Part shown: in pieces, positions 1 through 5,609 of the stretch
Layout of the letters: every line of letters begins with the position of its first letter
Position numbering within the stretch: position 1 is the first letter of the stretch
Assembly: GCA_946478635.1 (NCBI GenBank)
Contig: CAMLCX010000135.1
Span: 1 to 10,674 of the forward strand
From: an uncultured Pseudomonadota bacterium
Lineage (GTDB): Bacteria; Desulfobacterota_B; Binatia; UBA9968
Direction: 5' to 3'
Length of the DNA stretch: 10,674 nt
Notes under the pieces: generated by a model
Databases searched by the model: none
Told to the model about the DNA's origin: nothing
The model's input: the letters and a program-made list of their open reading frames with translations, nothing else
Program-made: the position numbers and the translations under genes

Positions 1-1
1 G

Positions 2-226
2 GTGACGCTCGACGCCAAGCGCCTCTACATGCGCCGGCTGCGCATTATCGGCGCGTCCGGAACCAGCCTGCCGGACGTCGAAAAAGCCCTCGACGCCGCC
101 CGTCAAGGAAAAATCCGAGCCATCATCAATCGTATCATGCCGTTGCGCGACACCGCCGAAGCCCACCGCATCGTCGAACAAAATCAGATCGCCGGCAAGC
201 TGATTCTTGATCCGACGCAAGATTAA
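2..226 (+). CDS. C-terminal end of a medium-chain (zinc-type/quinone) oxidoreductase, 5' truncated by the window edge
   Basis: Only the last ~74 residues are visible and the frame is open to the left edge, so the real start lies outside; the GTG at position 2 is probably an internal valine. The ending, with RRLRIIGASG, then a helix, then PLRDTAEAHRIVEQNQIAGKLIL and a stop at 224-226, is the usual tail of the medium-chain dehydrogenase/reductase (alcohol dehydrogenase / NADPH:quinone reductase) superfamily: the 'PL.(E/D)..EAH...E.....GK.(V/I)L' signature closes the catalytic domain. Such enzymes are cytosolic NAD(P)H-dependent oxidoreductases. The visible part does not show whether this member binds zinc or which substrate it uses. 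It lies 126 bp upstream of the LigB-like gene on the same strand and may belong to the same aromatic catabolic cluster (inference). Confidence 0.8.
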   Translation: MTLDAKRLYMRRLRIIGASGTSLPDVEKALDAARQGKIRAIINRIMPLRDTAEAHRIVEQNQIAGKLILDPTQD

Positions 227-262
227 TGTCCCTTTCGGGGATGGTTGAAATCCCTCCTCAAG

Positions 263-293
263 ATGACAACCGGCGCATCGAGATGCTTGTCAT
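263..293 (+). terminator. Possible stem-loop between the oxidoreductase and the LigB-like gene
   Basis: ATGACAA (263-269) pairs with TTGTCAT (287-293), and inside it GCAT (275-278) pairs with ATGC (283-286) around a CGAG loop. A five-base bulge (270-274) interrupts the left arm. No convincing T-run follows, so this is at best a weak terminator or an mRNA structure upstream of the next gene. Confidence 0.3.
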
Positions 294-340
294 TTACACA
301 GTCAAACTGACCATGATAGAAACCTAAACAACGACTGTTC

Positions 341-345
341 GGAGG
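341..345 (+). promoter_or_regulatory. Ribosome binding site GGAGG of the LigB-like gene
   Basis: GGAGG lies seven bases before the ATG at 353 and fixes that start codon. Confidence 0.7.
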
Positions 346-352
346 TTAACCC

Positions 353-1198
353 ATGGCCCAGATCGTTTCGATCATCGGCATAACGCACAATCCGTTCATG
401 CCGCGGCTCTTCAAACAGCCGCAGCAGCCGCCCGGCGCGGCGAAAGTCAAAGAAAGAATCGCCATGATGCGGCAGAAGCTCGCCGATGCGAAGCCCGACG
501 TGCTTGTCTGCATCGGCAACGATCACCTGCATCAATTTTTCATGGATAATATGCCGGCCTTCATGATCGGGAAAATGGATCAGTACGACGGCACGTTCTA
601 CGACGAGATGCGCGAGTTCGACTTGCCGAAATGCAAACTGCCGGGCGATGTCGAGGTTTCCGACGCGATCATGGAAGGCGCCTTCGACCGCGGCGTCGAC
701 TTCTCCTACTCCAACGAACTGACCATTGATCACTCGATCATTGTGCCGATGATGTTCGTTAGGCCGGAAATGGATATTCCGGTCGTGCCGATCCTGACCA
801 ATTGCATCGCCCCGCCGATGCCCCGACCGAAGCGCTACTTCGAAGTCGGCAAGGCGATCCGCGCCGCCATCGACAGTCTGCCGACCAACAAACGCATCGG
901 CGTGCTCGTCAGCGGCCACTTGTCGCTCGAAGTCGGCGGGCCCAAACAGTTTGAACGACACCTCACCGATCCGAACTTCGACGCCGCCGCCGTCGGCTGG
1001 ATCGTCAACGGCGACATCGACGGCGCCGCCGAAGGCTGCACGCCGGAGAAAATGATCCAGTCCGGCAATATGACGAGCGGCTATTTGAATTTTCTCATGA
1101 TGATGGGCGTGGCGAACGCATCCAAGCCTTCCTACGCGGAAGGCTTGGATGCGGGCTTTCCAGCGATACCGTTCTTCAGTTGGGATCAACAGGTTTAG
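353..1198 (+). CDS. LigB-family (class III) extradiol ring-cleavage dioxygenase, catalytic-type subunit
   Basis: A 281-residue protein, the usual length for the LigB fold (protocatechuate 4,5-dioxygenase beta subunit and relatives), which normally uses Fe(II) and O2 to open catechol-type rings next to the two hydroxyls. The start is set by GGAGG seven bases upstream. Family marks visible: His12 in GITHNP (first metal histidine of LigB), the GNDHLH motif with His58 and His60 (second metal histidine region), the IDHSIIVP segment with His127, and SGHLSLEVGGP with His189, matching the catalytic base region (His195 in LigB). Where LigB has its metal glutamate (Glu242), just before the 'NWL..rGA'-like segment, this protein reads SGNMTSGYLNFLMMMG. 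By eye, a glycine (Gly243) holds that place, so the metal site may differ from the textbook one or use another residue. A LigA-type partner is encoded at 2512-2823. A 9-bp stem-loop follows the stop directly. Family assignment is firm; substrate and activity are unknown. Confidence 0.85.
   Translation: MAQIVSIIGITHNPFMPRLFKQPQQPPGAAKVKERIAMMRQKLADAKPDVLVCIGNDHLHQFFMDNMPAFMIGKMDQYDGTFYDEMREFDLPKCKLPGDVEVSDAIMEGAFDRGVDFSYSNELTIDHSIIVPMMFVRPEMDIPVVPILTNCIAPPMPRPKRYFEVGKAIRAAIDSLPTNKRIGVLVSGHLSLEVGGPKQFERHLTDPNFDAAAVGWIVNGDIDGAAEGCTPEKMIQSGNMTSGYLNFLMMMGVANASKPSYAEGLDAGFPAIPFFSWDQQV
1075..1116 (+). repeat. 42-bp perfect direct repeat, copy 1 (inside the LigB-like gene)
   Basis: This stretch, beginning GAGCGGCTATTTGAATTTTC, is identical over 42 bases to 1533-1574. 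It encodes the SGYLNFLMMMGVAN region of the LigB-like protein. Downstream of the identical block the two copies stay homologous but differ at many positions. Confidence 0.95.
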
Positions 1199-1205
1199 AA
1201 AGATG

Positions 1206-1230
1206 GGATCAGAAACCTTTTTTCTGATCT
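1206..1230 (+). terminator. Stem-loop just after the LigB-like gene
   Basis: GATCAGAAA (1207-1215) pairs perfectly with TTTCTGATC (1221-1229) around a five-base loop, and a G-T pair extends the stem outward. It begins eight bases after the stop codon. The three T's of the right arm are within the stem and no T-run follows, so it may be a weak terminator or an mRNA 3'-end stabiliser. Confidence 0.45.
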
Positions 1231-1309
1231 ACAGAAAAGCGTGCCGATCTAAGTCCACACAATTCCTACCCGTGGCCTGAATCGTTCGGCCAAAGGAAGA
1301 GAGTGACAT

Positions 1310-1546
1310 ATGAATGATGCGAAAAAGCAGGCACGAATCGACGAGGTCAAAGCGCTGCTGGCCGATTTCTCGAGACAACACTTTGCGTCTGCGCCTGATA
1401 TCACCGGCTATATCGAGAAACTGTGGGAGGAGATTGGCAGGAAGAGAAGCTACGTCATCACCGGCGGTACGAAAGCGGTATGGGCGTCGGCTGTCGTGTA
1501 TGTAATCGCGCGTTTGAACTTCCTCTTTGACAGAGCGGCTATTTGA
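1310..1546 (+). pseudogene. Truncated DUF6398-like gene (5' half only)
   Basis: The ATG at 1310 follows a good ribosome binding site (AAGGAAGAGAG, 1293-1303). The protein starts MNDAKKQARIDEVKALLADF and reaches WASAVVYVIARLNFLFD, the pattern I recognise as the core of DUF6398 proteins ('W..giVYaigr.NFLFD'), which are of unknown function. Members normally continue well past this motif (about 120-160 residues, from memory) with a helical C-terminal part. Here homology stops at the FLFD motif, codons around 1517-1531. Four foreign residues (RAAI) and a stop follow because the sequence switches at about 1532 into the 3' tail of a LigB-like gene in another frame. The open frame is 78 residues. A small expressed protein cannot be excluded, but the abrupt junction argues for a deletion product. 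Confidence 0.65.
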
Positions 1547-1574
1547 ATTTTCTCATGATGATGGGCGTGGCGAA
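1533..1574 (+). repeat. 42-bp perfect direct repeat, copy 2 (start of the LigB remnant)
   Basis: Identical to 1075-1116 over all 42 bases. Its left end coincides, within a base or two, with the DUF6398/LigB junction, which suggests homologous recombination or gene conversion acted here. Confidence 0.95.
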
Positions 1575-1656
1575 TTCCGCAAAACCGTCCTACGCGGAGG
1601 GCTTGGGCGCGGGTTTCCTCGCGATCCCATTTTTCAGTTGGGACGAGCAAGCTTAA
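1533..1656 (+). pseudogene. Remnant of a second LigB-family gene (last 40 codons)
   Basis: Read from 1534, the frame gives SGYLNFLMMMGVANSAKPSY, then AEGLGAGFLAIPFFSWDEQA and a TAA stop at 1654-1656. This matches the C-terminus of the 353-1198 product almost residue by residue (that protein ends SWDQQV). The first 42 bases are identical to 1075-1116. After that the two differ at many, mostly synonymous, positions, so this is the end of a diverged paralogue rather than a recent copy. Everything upstream, including all metal histidines, is missing and replaced by the DUF6398-like fragment. No insertion sequence or long target duplication is seen at the junction. Confidence 0.85.
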
Positions 1657-1669
1657 ATCGCGAGCGACT

Positions 1670-1942
1670 ATGGATCTGAAAATTCTTGCAACCGTTTTCA
1701 CTTCGGTCTTCATCGCCGAGCTCGGCGACAAGACCCAACTCGCCACCATGCTGTTCGCGTCTGACAAGGATATAAGCAAGCTCACCGTTTTTCTGGGCGC
1801 GTCGTTGGCGCTTATCGTCACATCGGCGATCGGCGTCGCCGCCGGCTCGGTCATTTCACAATATGTCGGCGAGAAGACATTGCAGTACGTGGCCGGGGTT
1901 GGCTTCATCGCGATTGGCATTTGGACGCTGTTTAAAACATAA
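1670..1942 (+). CDS. GDT1/TMEM165 (UPF0016) family membrane protein, single-domain form
   Basis: A 90-residue hydrophobic protein. The family hallmark E-x-G-D-K-(T/S) appears as AELGDKTQLAT near residues 16-26, inside the first hydrophobic segment. Further hydrophobic stretches lie around residues 38-60 and 72-88, so about three membrane helices are expected. UPF0016 proteins are cation exporters or antiporters; eukaryotic Gdt1/TMEM165 and some bacterial members handle Mn2+ or Ca2+. Many have two copies of this domain. A 90-residue protein carries one, so it would have to pair with itself or a partner to form a transporter, and none is seen here. It begins 13 bases after the LigB remnant with no strong ribosome binding site. 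Family assignment is strong; ion specificity is not visible. Confidence 0.85.
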   Translation: MDLKILATVFTSVFIAELGDKTQLATMLFASDKDISKLTVFLGASLALIVTSAIGVAAGSVISQYVGEKTLQYVAGVGFIAIGIWTLFKT

Positions 1943-1964
1943 ACAACAAGTTGCGACGTCCGAG

Positions 1965-2222
<258 letters not shown>

Positions 2223-2233
<11 letters not shown>

Positions 2234-2483
2234 GAAGACCAAAGAAGACCAGATCCGTGACGAGTATACCTTTGACTACTCGAAGGCCGTTCGCGGAAAG
2301 TATTTCCAGCGGCTTATGAAAGAGGGCGCAAACGTAATCGTGCTCGAACCGGACATCGCTAGGGCGTTTCGCGGTTCGGCTGCCGTGAACGACGCGCTCC
2401 GATCATTACTTCAAGTGTCCAAATCCACTCGTCAACTAACGGCAAGAACAACTCCGCATCGCCGTAGACGCGCTGCTGGCTAG
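2223..2483 (+). CDS. Antitoxin-like protein paired with the broken BrnT
   Basis: 86 residues. The ATG at 2223 overlaps the end of the toxin reading frame by 11 bases, the translational coupling typical of toxin-antitoxin pairs. The sequence carries a conserved-looking core: a charged MKRRKTKEDQIRDEYTFDYS start, then AVRGKYFQRLMKEGANVIVL, EPDIARAFRGSAAVNDALRS and a basic tail ending HRRRRAAG. The 'EYdFs..vRGKy......G.NvvvLePDva..F..s..VN.ALR.L' pattern is what I know from short proteins encoded next to BrnT-type or similar toxins. It has a likely ribbon-helix-helix DNA-binding part (VNDALRSLL). It is not the canonical BrnA domain. It would bind its own promoter and neutralise the toxin, but the toxin partner is frameshifted, so it is either an orphan antitoxin or itself decaying. 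The basic C-terminal ~20 residues look poorly constrained. Confidence 0.6.
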
Positions 2484-2501
2484 GCATTTGGTTTCGAATT
2501 T

Positions 2502-2506
2502 GGGAG
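2502..2506 (+). promoter_or_regulatory. Ribosome binding site GGGAG of the LigA-like gene
   Basis: GGGAG sits five bases before ATG 2512 and favours this start over the in-frame TTG at 2488. Confidence 0.55.
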
Positions 2507-2511
2507 TTTCT

Positions 2512-2823
2512 ATGAGCAAATACCTGATGAACAAACTCATTCACCTCGTCAACATGGACGAAAAGGCGGAAAGAGAATACAAAGCGCATCCCCGGGAATT
2601 CGTCCAGAAGTGGGAGAACACTCAGAGCCTAAAACTGGAGCCGGAGGAACGGGAAGCGCTCGCAACCAAAGACTACGGCAAGCTCTACGCTCTCGGCGCT
2701 CATCCGTTTACGCTGTGGAGTTTCACCGAAGCAGTCTGGGTGCAGGAAAGACCGCGCGAGGAATTAGTCGCCGACTACAAAGCCAAAGCCGCCAAGGCGG
2801 GTTATCCGAATTTTAAGACATAA
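2512..2823 (+). CDS. LigA-family small (alpha) subunit of an extradiol (protocatechuate 4,5-type) dioxygenase
   Basis: 103 residues from ATG 2512, which has GGGAG upstream. The core with EREALATKDYGKLYALGAHP followed by FTLWSFTEA is the signature of the LigA subunit family (compare 'LtdeEraALl.rDyg.LyalGahpfll'). In LigAB, the small helical LigA subunit caps the active site of LigB and completes the substrate pocket; it carries no metal ligands itself. LigA of Sphingobium is longer (about 140 residues, from memory), but stand-alone domains of about 100 residues occur. The LigB-like partner is encoded at 353-1198, separated by the scar, the GDT1 gene and the toxin-antitoxin remnant. In classical operons the two genes are adjacent, so the arrangement suggests insertion or rearrangement. 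Function as partner of that LigB is inference. No catalytic prediction beyond extradiol cleavage is warranted. Confidence 0.8.
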   Translation: MSKYLMNKLIHLVNMDEKAEREYKAHPREFVQKWENTQSLKLEPEEREALATKDYGKLYALGAHPFTLWSFTEAVWVQERPREELVADYKAKAAKAGYPNFKT

Positions 2824-2826
2824 GAA

Positions 2827-2918
2827 AAGGCATGAGGCGAGAAGCGCCAGGCGCGAGTAAATTTAGAATTTCTGGATATTCTCCGGGCTCACGCCTCAAG
2901 CCTCATGCCTCGCGCCTC
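2827..2918. repeat. Inverted pair of 7-bp repeat arrays between convergent genes; possible two-way terminator
   Basis: On the right, four in-phase heptamers of form NNGCCTC occupy 2891-2918 (ACGCCTC, AAGCCTC, ATGCCTC, GCGCCTC). On the left, 2834-2857 shows the complementary sense with the same 7-base period but more decay (GAGGCGA, GAAGCGC, CAGGCGC, GAG). AGGCATGAGGC (2828-2838) pairs perfectly with GCCTCATGCCT (2900-2910). Alternatively GGCGCGAG (2850-2857) pairs with CTCGCGCC (2909-2916). The element fills the gap between the stops of the convergent LigA-like gene and binding-protein gene, with short T-runs on both outer sides. It may end both transcripts and may be a mobile or dispersed repeat. 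Confidence 0.65.
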
Positions 2919-2919
2919 T

Positions 2920-4023
2920 TTATTTAAGCAGCTTGTTTGCCAGCGCGGTCGCCGGGCTTCTGACCTTTCTAACCGAAGACTCCAGGTGGGTTTCTAGCCG
3001 GAGATAATCCTCCACGGTCATCACATCCTTACAGCCCTGGATGCCGAATTCCTTCAGCCATTCCGTGCTCACATCGACCCGGCGCGTGCCTTGAGTCATC
3101 GCCTTGCCGTAGGTCTCCTGACCTTCTTTGCCAAGCAGCCAGTTGACAAAAACTTTGGCCGCGTTCGGATGCGGCGGATTTTTTACCACGGCCACAACGC
3201 CGCTGCCGTTATTGGCGTGGGCGCCCTCTTTGATTCTGGAAACCGGTCCCACGGGCAGTCCGGCCTTGATGAAGGGACCGAACGTGTAGTAACTGACGCC
3301 TATGGTGAACGCCAGCTTGCCCTTCGCCAGCGAATCGGCGAGCTGGCGCAAATTCTGATTGACGAGCAGATCTTGCTGCGCCAGTTTGGTGAGAAATTCT
3401 TCGCCTTTGATTTTCCAAAGAAAAGACCAGGTGTTTTGTCCCGAGCCGGGGTTGCGCGGGTCGAGCAAGCCGATCCGCCCTTTCCATTTGGGATTGAGCA
3501 AGTCGTCGAAGGAGCGCGCCTCATTCGCCTCCACTTGGCTGCTGTTTTGCCACCAGGTCTCGCTCGTATAGCAAAGAAATGCGTAGACCTGGCGCTTGCC
3601 GCTCACGTTATCTTCCCAGATATGCCCGCCCCACCAGTTTTTCGGATCTTTGACTTCCGGCAGAATCATATACTGTTGAAAATCATCGGCCGCGCCCGCA
3701 GCGACCAGCGAGAGCGGCGTCGCTCCGCCTGCGACGAGGACATCGAAGTAACGCATGCCGGCGTTGAATTCAGTGATAATTCGGGTCACGTTTTCCGGTC
3801 CCCGCGCCGGCAGCAGCTCGGTCGCGATGCCGAACTTCTCCTTGAACTTTGTGCTAATCGCCGTTCGCAACTCGCTACTGGCGGGAATGCCGATGACGAC
3901 CGTGCCCTCCTTCTTAGCCGCGGCCACCGTTTTTTCCCACTCGGATTCCGCTGCAAACAGCGGAGTCGCCACGATCCCGCCAATGAGGAGTATTAAGCCG
4001 TGCTTCAATGGAGTTCGCTTCAT
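2920..4023 (-). CDS. Periplasmic solute-binding protein, Fe3+-type ABC family (family 1-like), paralogue A
   Basis: The start ATG (4023-4021) has AAGGAA seven bases upstream; a GTG 24 bases further up would place that site inside the gene, so I prefer 367 residues. The N-terminus MKRTPLKHGLILLIGGIVAT followed by PLFAAESEWEK is a Sec signal peptide with cleavage near the AA pair, giving a periplasmic protein. The mature part opens EWEKTVAAAKKEGTVVIGIP, the usual first strand of iron(III)/thiamine-type binding proteins, and contains LLNPKWKGRIGLLDPRNPGS and NPPHPNAAKVFVNWLLGKEG, both typical of this class. The NPKWKGRI...DP and F.NWLLGKEGQ elements recur in the product of 5610-6770, a clear paralogue. 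Despite the family name, many members bind organic ligands, and I see no tyrosine pair proving iron binding. It lies 20 bases downstream of the UbiD-family gene, surely in the same transcript. No permease or ATPase is seen. Confidence 0.88.
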   Translation of the reverse strand: MKRTPLKHGLILLIGGIVATPLFAAESEWEKTVAAAKKEGTVVIGIPASSELRTAISTKFKEKFGIATELLPARGPENVTRIITEFNAGMRYFDVLVAGGATPLSLVAAGAADDFQQYMILPEVKDPKNWWGGHIWEDNVSGKRQVYAFLCYTSETWWQNSSQVEANEARSFDDLLNPKWKGRIGLLDPRNPGSGQNTWSFLWKIKGEEFLTKLAQQDLLVNQNLRQLADSLAKGKLAFTIGVSYYTFGPFIKAGLPVGPVSRIKEGAHANNGSGVVAVVKNPPHPNAAKVFVNWLLGKEGQETYGKAMTQGTRRVDVSTEWLKEFGIQGCKDVMTVEDYLRLETHLESSVRKVRSPATALANKLLK

Positions 4024-4043
4024 CGACCGCTTCCTTTCAACGA

Positions 4044-5498
4044 TCACGCTCCCGGAAATGGAATAATGCTTCGGAATTTCGCGATCACGCGCTCGCGCAG
4101 TTCGCGGCTCGAGCGGCTGACCTTGGGAAACTTATCTTTCCATTCGTACGGCCGGACGGCGTAGAAAATCGCTCGCCCGTTGGTGTGATCTTTGGAATCC
4201 CGCTTATCCGGCGGCATGCGCGGATCGAGCGGCGTGCTCCAGCAACCGTCGAGGATGTCGATGTTGGCCGGCGGATCGACCCGCGTCATCATCGCCCACA
4301 GGACTTCTTTCAAATTCGTCGGATCGATATCCTCATCGACGATGACAACATAGCGACCATTGCGCGCGGCGGCGGCGCAACTGACTGTGGCGAGGCCGGC
4401 TTGCTTGGCGTGTCCGGCATATTTTTGCTGGATCGCGACCACCGTAAAATAGGGCGAATGATTGTAAACACCGACGACGTTTTGAATCCCGGCAGCCTCC
4501 AACTGATCCCAGAGAATACCCGCGGTGGGATTGCCATCGATCTTCATCGCGCCGGTCCAAAGCGGCGCTTCTTCTTCAAGGATCGGATCGTCGCGGTGGT
4601 AAATCGCTTTGACTCGGATCACCGGCTGAGGCTCGCCGGTGCCGAGAGTGCCGCCGGAATAGTAGCCGGGCCATTCGCCGAACGGCCCTTCCGCGCGCGA
4701 CTCGATTCCCGGCGGCGGCGCTTCGCCTTCGATGGCGATCTCGGCACCCGCGGGAATAGGCAGTCCGGTTAAGGGTCCCCGGATAACTTGCAGCGGCCGG
4801 CCCATGATCCCGCCGGCGTAACTTAATTCGGAATTTCCCCAGGCGACTTTGGTGTGCGCCAATGTGAAAAGCACCGGATCGGCGCTGAACGCGACGACGA
4901 CGGGGCAGCTTTTGCTTTGCTCCCAGTATTTGGCGCAAATCATCCGCCCGTGCTGGCCCGGACTCATCCATAGACCGAGCAGATTGCGCTCGTGCAGTTG
5001 CATGCGATAGGTGCCGGCATTGATGAAGCCACTCTCGGGATCGGCGTTGATCAGACAATTGCCGGTGCCAATGTAACGGCCGCCGTCGCTCTCGTGAAAA
5101 CGCGGCGCGGGAAACTTGAAAAGATCGACATCGGCGCCCTGCAGCACATTCTCCATGAGCGGCGCGGTTTTCACTTCCTCCGGCGCGATCGTCTTGCCGG
5201 ATTTCATTTTGCGCGCGAGCAAGCGCACTAGCTCAAGTTTACTTTTCTCGGGTGAGATGCCGAATGCGAGTGCGGTGCGCTTGTAGTTGGCGAAGGTCAA
5301 GCTGACCAGCCGAAACCCGGCGGGATAGTCCTTGATCTTGTCGAACAGGAGCATGGGGCGAGCATCCAGCTCGGCGGTCGCTTCGATCAGCGCGCCAATT
5401 TCGCCGTCCCAGTCGGCGCCCTCGATAGCGCGCCACTCGCTGATTTTTTTAGCTTCTTCAATGAAGCCGCGAAAGTCCTGGTATGGAATACTTGCCAT
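4044..5498 (-). CDS. UbiD-family prenylated-FMN-dependent decarboxylase
   Basis: 484 residues, a normal UbiD length, from ATG 5498-5496 (weak GAGTGAG site). UbiD-family enzymes reversibly decarboxylate aromatic, heteroaromatic or unsaturated acids with prenylated FMN made by a UbiX-type enzyme. Features: an N-terminal domain beginning YQDFRGFIEEAKKISEW; the GFINAGTYRMQ segment with Asn160 and Arg165; HGRMI with His183; ELSYAGG with Glu224; and EGPFGEWPGYY with Glu270 and Glu275. Arg165-Glu270-Glu275 matches the E-R-E proton-transfer network, and Asn160, His183 and Glu224 match the metal/phosphate site of Fdc1/UbiD, so the enzyme looks intact. The LDGCWSTPLDPRMPPDKR stretch is typical of the C-terminal domain. 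It is flanked by two paralogous Fe3+-type binding proteins and leads to the next one with a 20-base gap. That suggests the imported ligand is an acid it acts on (inference). No ubiX gene is in the window, and ubiquinone synthesis is less likely than a catabolic role. Confidence 0.92.
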   Translation of the reverse strand: MASIPYQDFRGFIEEAKKISEWRAIEGADWDGEIGALIEATAELDARPMLLFDKIKDYPAGFRLVSLTFANYKRTALAFGISPEKSKLELVRLLARKMKSGKTIAPEEVKTAPLMENVLQGADVDLFKFPAPRFHESDGGRYIGTGNCLINADPESGFINAGTYRMQLHERNLLGLWMSPGQHGRMICAKYWEQSKSCPVVVAFSADPVLFTLAHTKVAWGNSELSYAGGIMGRPLQVIRGPLTGLPIPAGAEIAIEGEAPPPGIESRAEGPFGEWPGYYSGGTLGTGEPQPVIRVKAIYHRDDPILEEEAPLWTGAMKIDGNPTAGILWDQLEAAGIQNVVGVYNHSPYFTVVAIQQKYAGHAKQAGLATVSCAAAARNGRYVVIVDEDIDPTNLKEVLWAMMTRVDPPANIDILDGCWSTPLDPRMPPDKRDSKDHTNGRAIFYAVRPYEWKDKFPKVSRSSRELRERVIAKFRSIIPFPGA

Positions 5499-5526
5499 GC
5501 GCTCACTCTGTCATGTCAGGCGGTCA

Positions 5527-5546
5527 GGGCACGGCACGCCGTGCCC
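5527..5546. repeat. Perfect 9+9 bp palindrome upstream of the UbiD-family gene
   Basis: GGGCACGGC (5527-5535), two bases, then GCCGTGCCC (5538-5546). Followed by CTAC on the plus strand, it resembles REP-like intergenic palindromes that appear many times in some genomes. The two-base gap would need opening of the inner pairs to make a hairpin loop. It lies in the 111-base gap between the binding protein (ends 5610) and the UbiD-family start, so it could shape the transcript or be a dispersed repeat. Confidence 0.6.
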
Positions 5547-5583
5547 CTACAGTTCTGTTATGCACGTTCTAATCTTCTCCGTC

Positions 5584-5601
5584 GGTTTGAACGGCTTGAA
5601 C
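5584..5601. repeat. 9-bp tandem repeat, two units (GGTTTGAAC / GGCTTGAAC)
   Basis: Two adjacent nonamers differing at one base, just past the stop of the 5610-6770 gene in its own direction. Too short to stand alone, but similar 9-base periodicity occurs in two other gaps of this block. Confidence 0.45.
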
Positions 5602-5609
5602 AGTCCTAA

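Noticed and set aside
287..317. Possible promoter before the LigB-like gene (TTGTCA near 287, CATGAT near 312)
   Set aside because: The -10 match is poor, spacing is 19 bases and TTGTCA is also the arm of a stem-loop; not supportable.
302..1189. 295-codon open frame on the minus strand opposite the LigB-like gene
   Set aside because: It mirrors the LigB-like gene; its composition is rich in His, Arg and Asp with no family resemblance. The repeated peptide it shares with another minus-strand frame near 1540 is just the reverse reading of the 42-bp repeat.
1533..1656. Insertion sequence or transposon end causing the DUF6398/LigB junction
   Set aside because: No terminal inverted repeats, target duplication or transposase fragment is visible near the junction.
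2827..2918. CRISPR-like or minisatellite array
   Set aside because: Units are only 7 bases, adjacent, with no spacers; consistent with a short tandem/palindromic repeat, not CRISPR.
3091..3996. 301-codon plus-strand open frame opposite binding protein A
   Set aside because: Antisense to a gene with a clear signal peptide and family motifs; the translation shows no domain and no ribosome binding site.
4024..4047. GTG at 4047 as the start of binding protein A
   Set aside because: It overlaps the stop of the UbiD-family gene and would put the AAGGAA ribosome site inside the coding region; ATG 4023 fits site spacing and signal peptide better.
4008..4772. 254-codon plus-strand open frame opposite the UbiD-family gene
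   Set aside because: Shadow of codon bias in the UbiD-family gene; arginine-rich, no recognisable motif.
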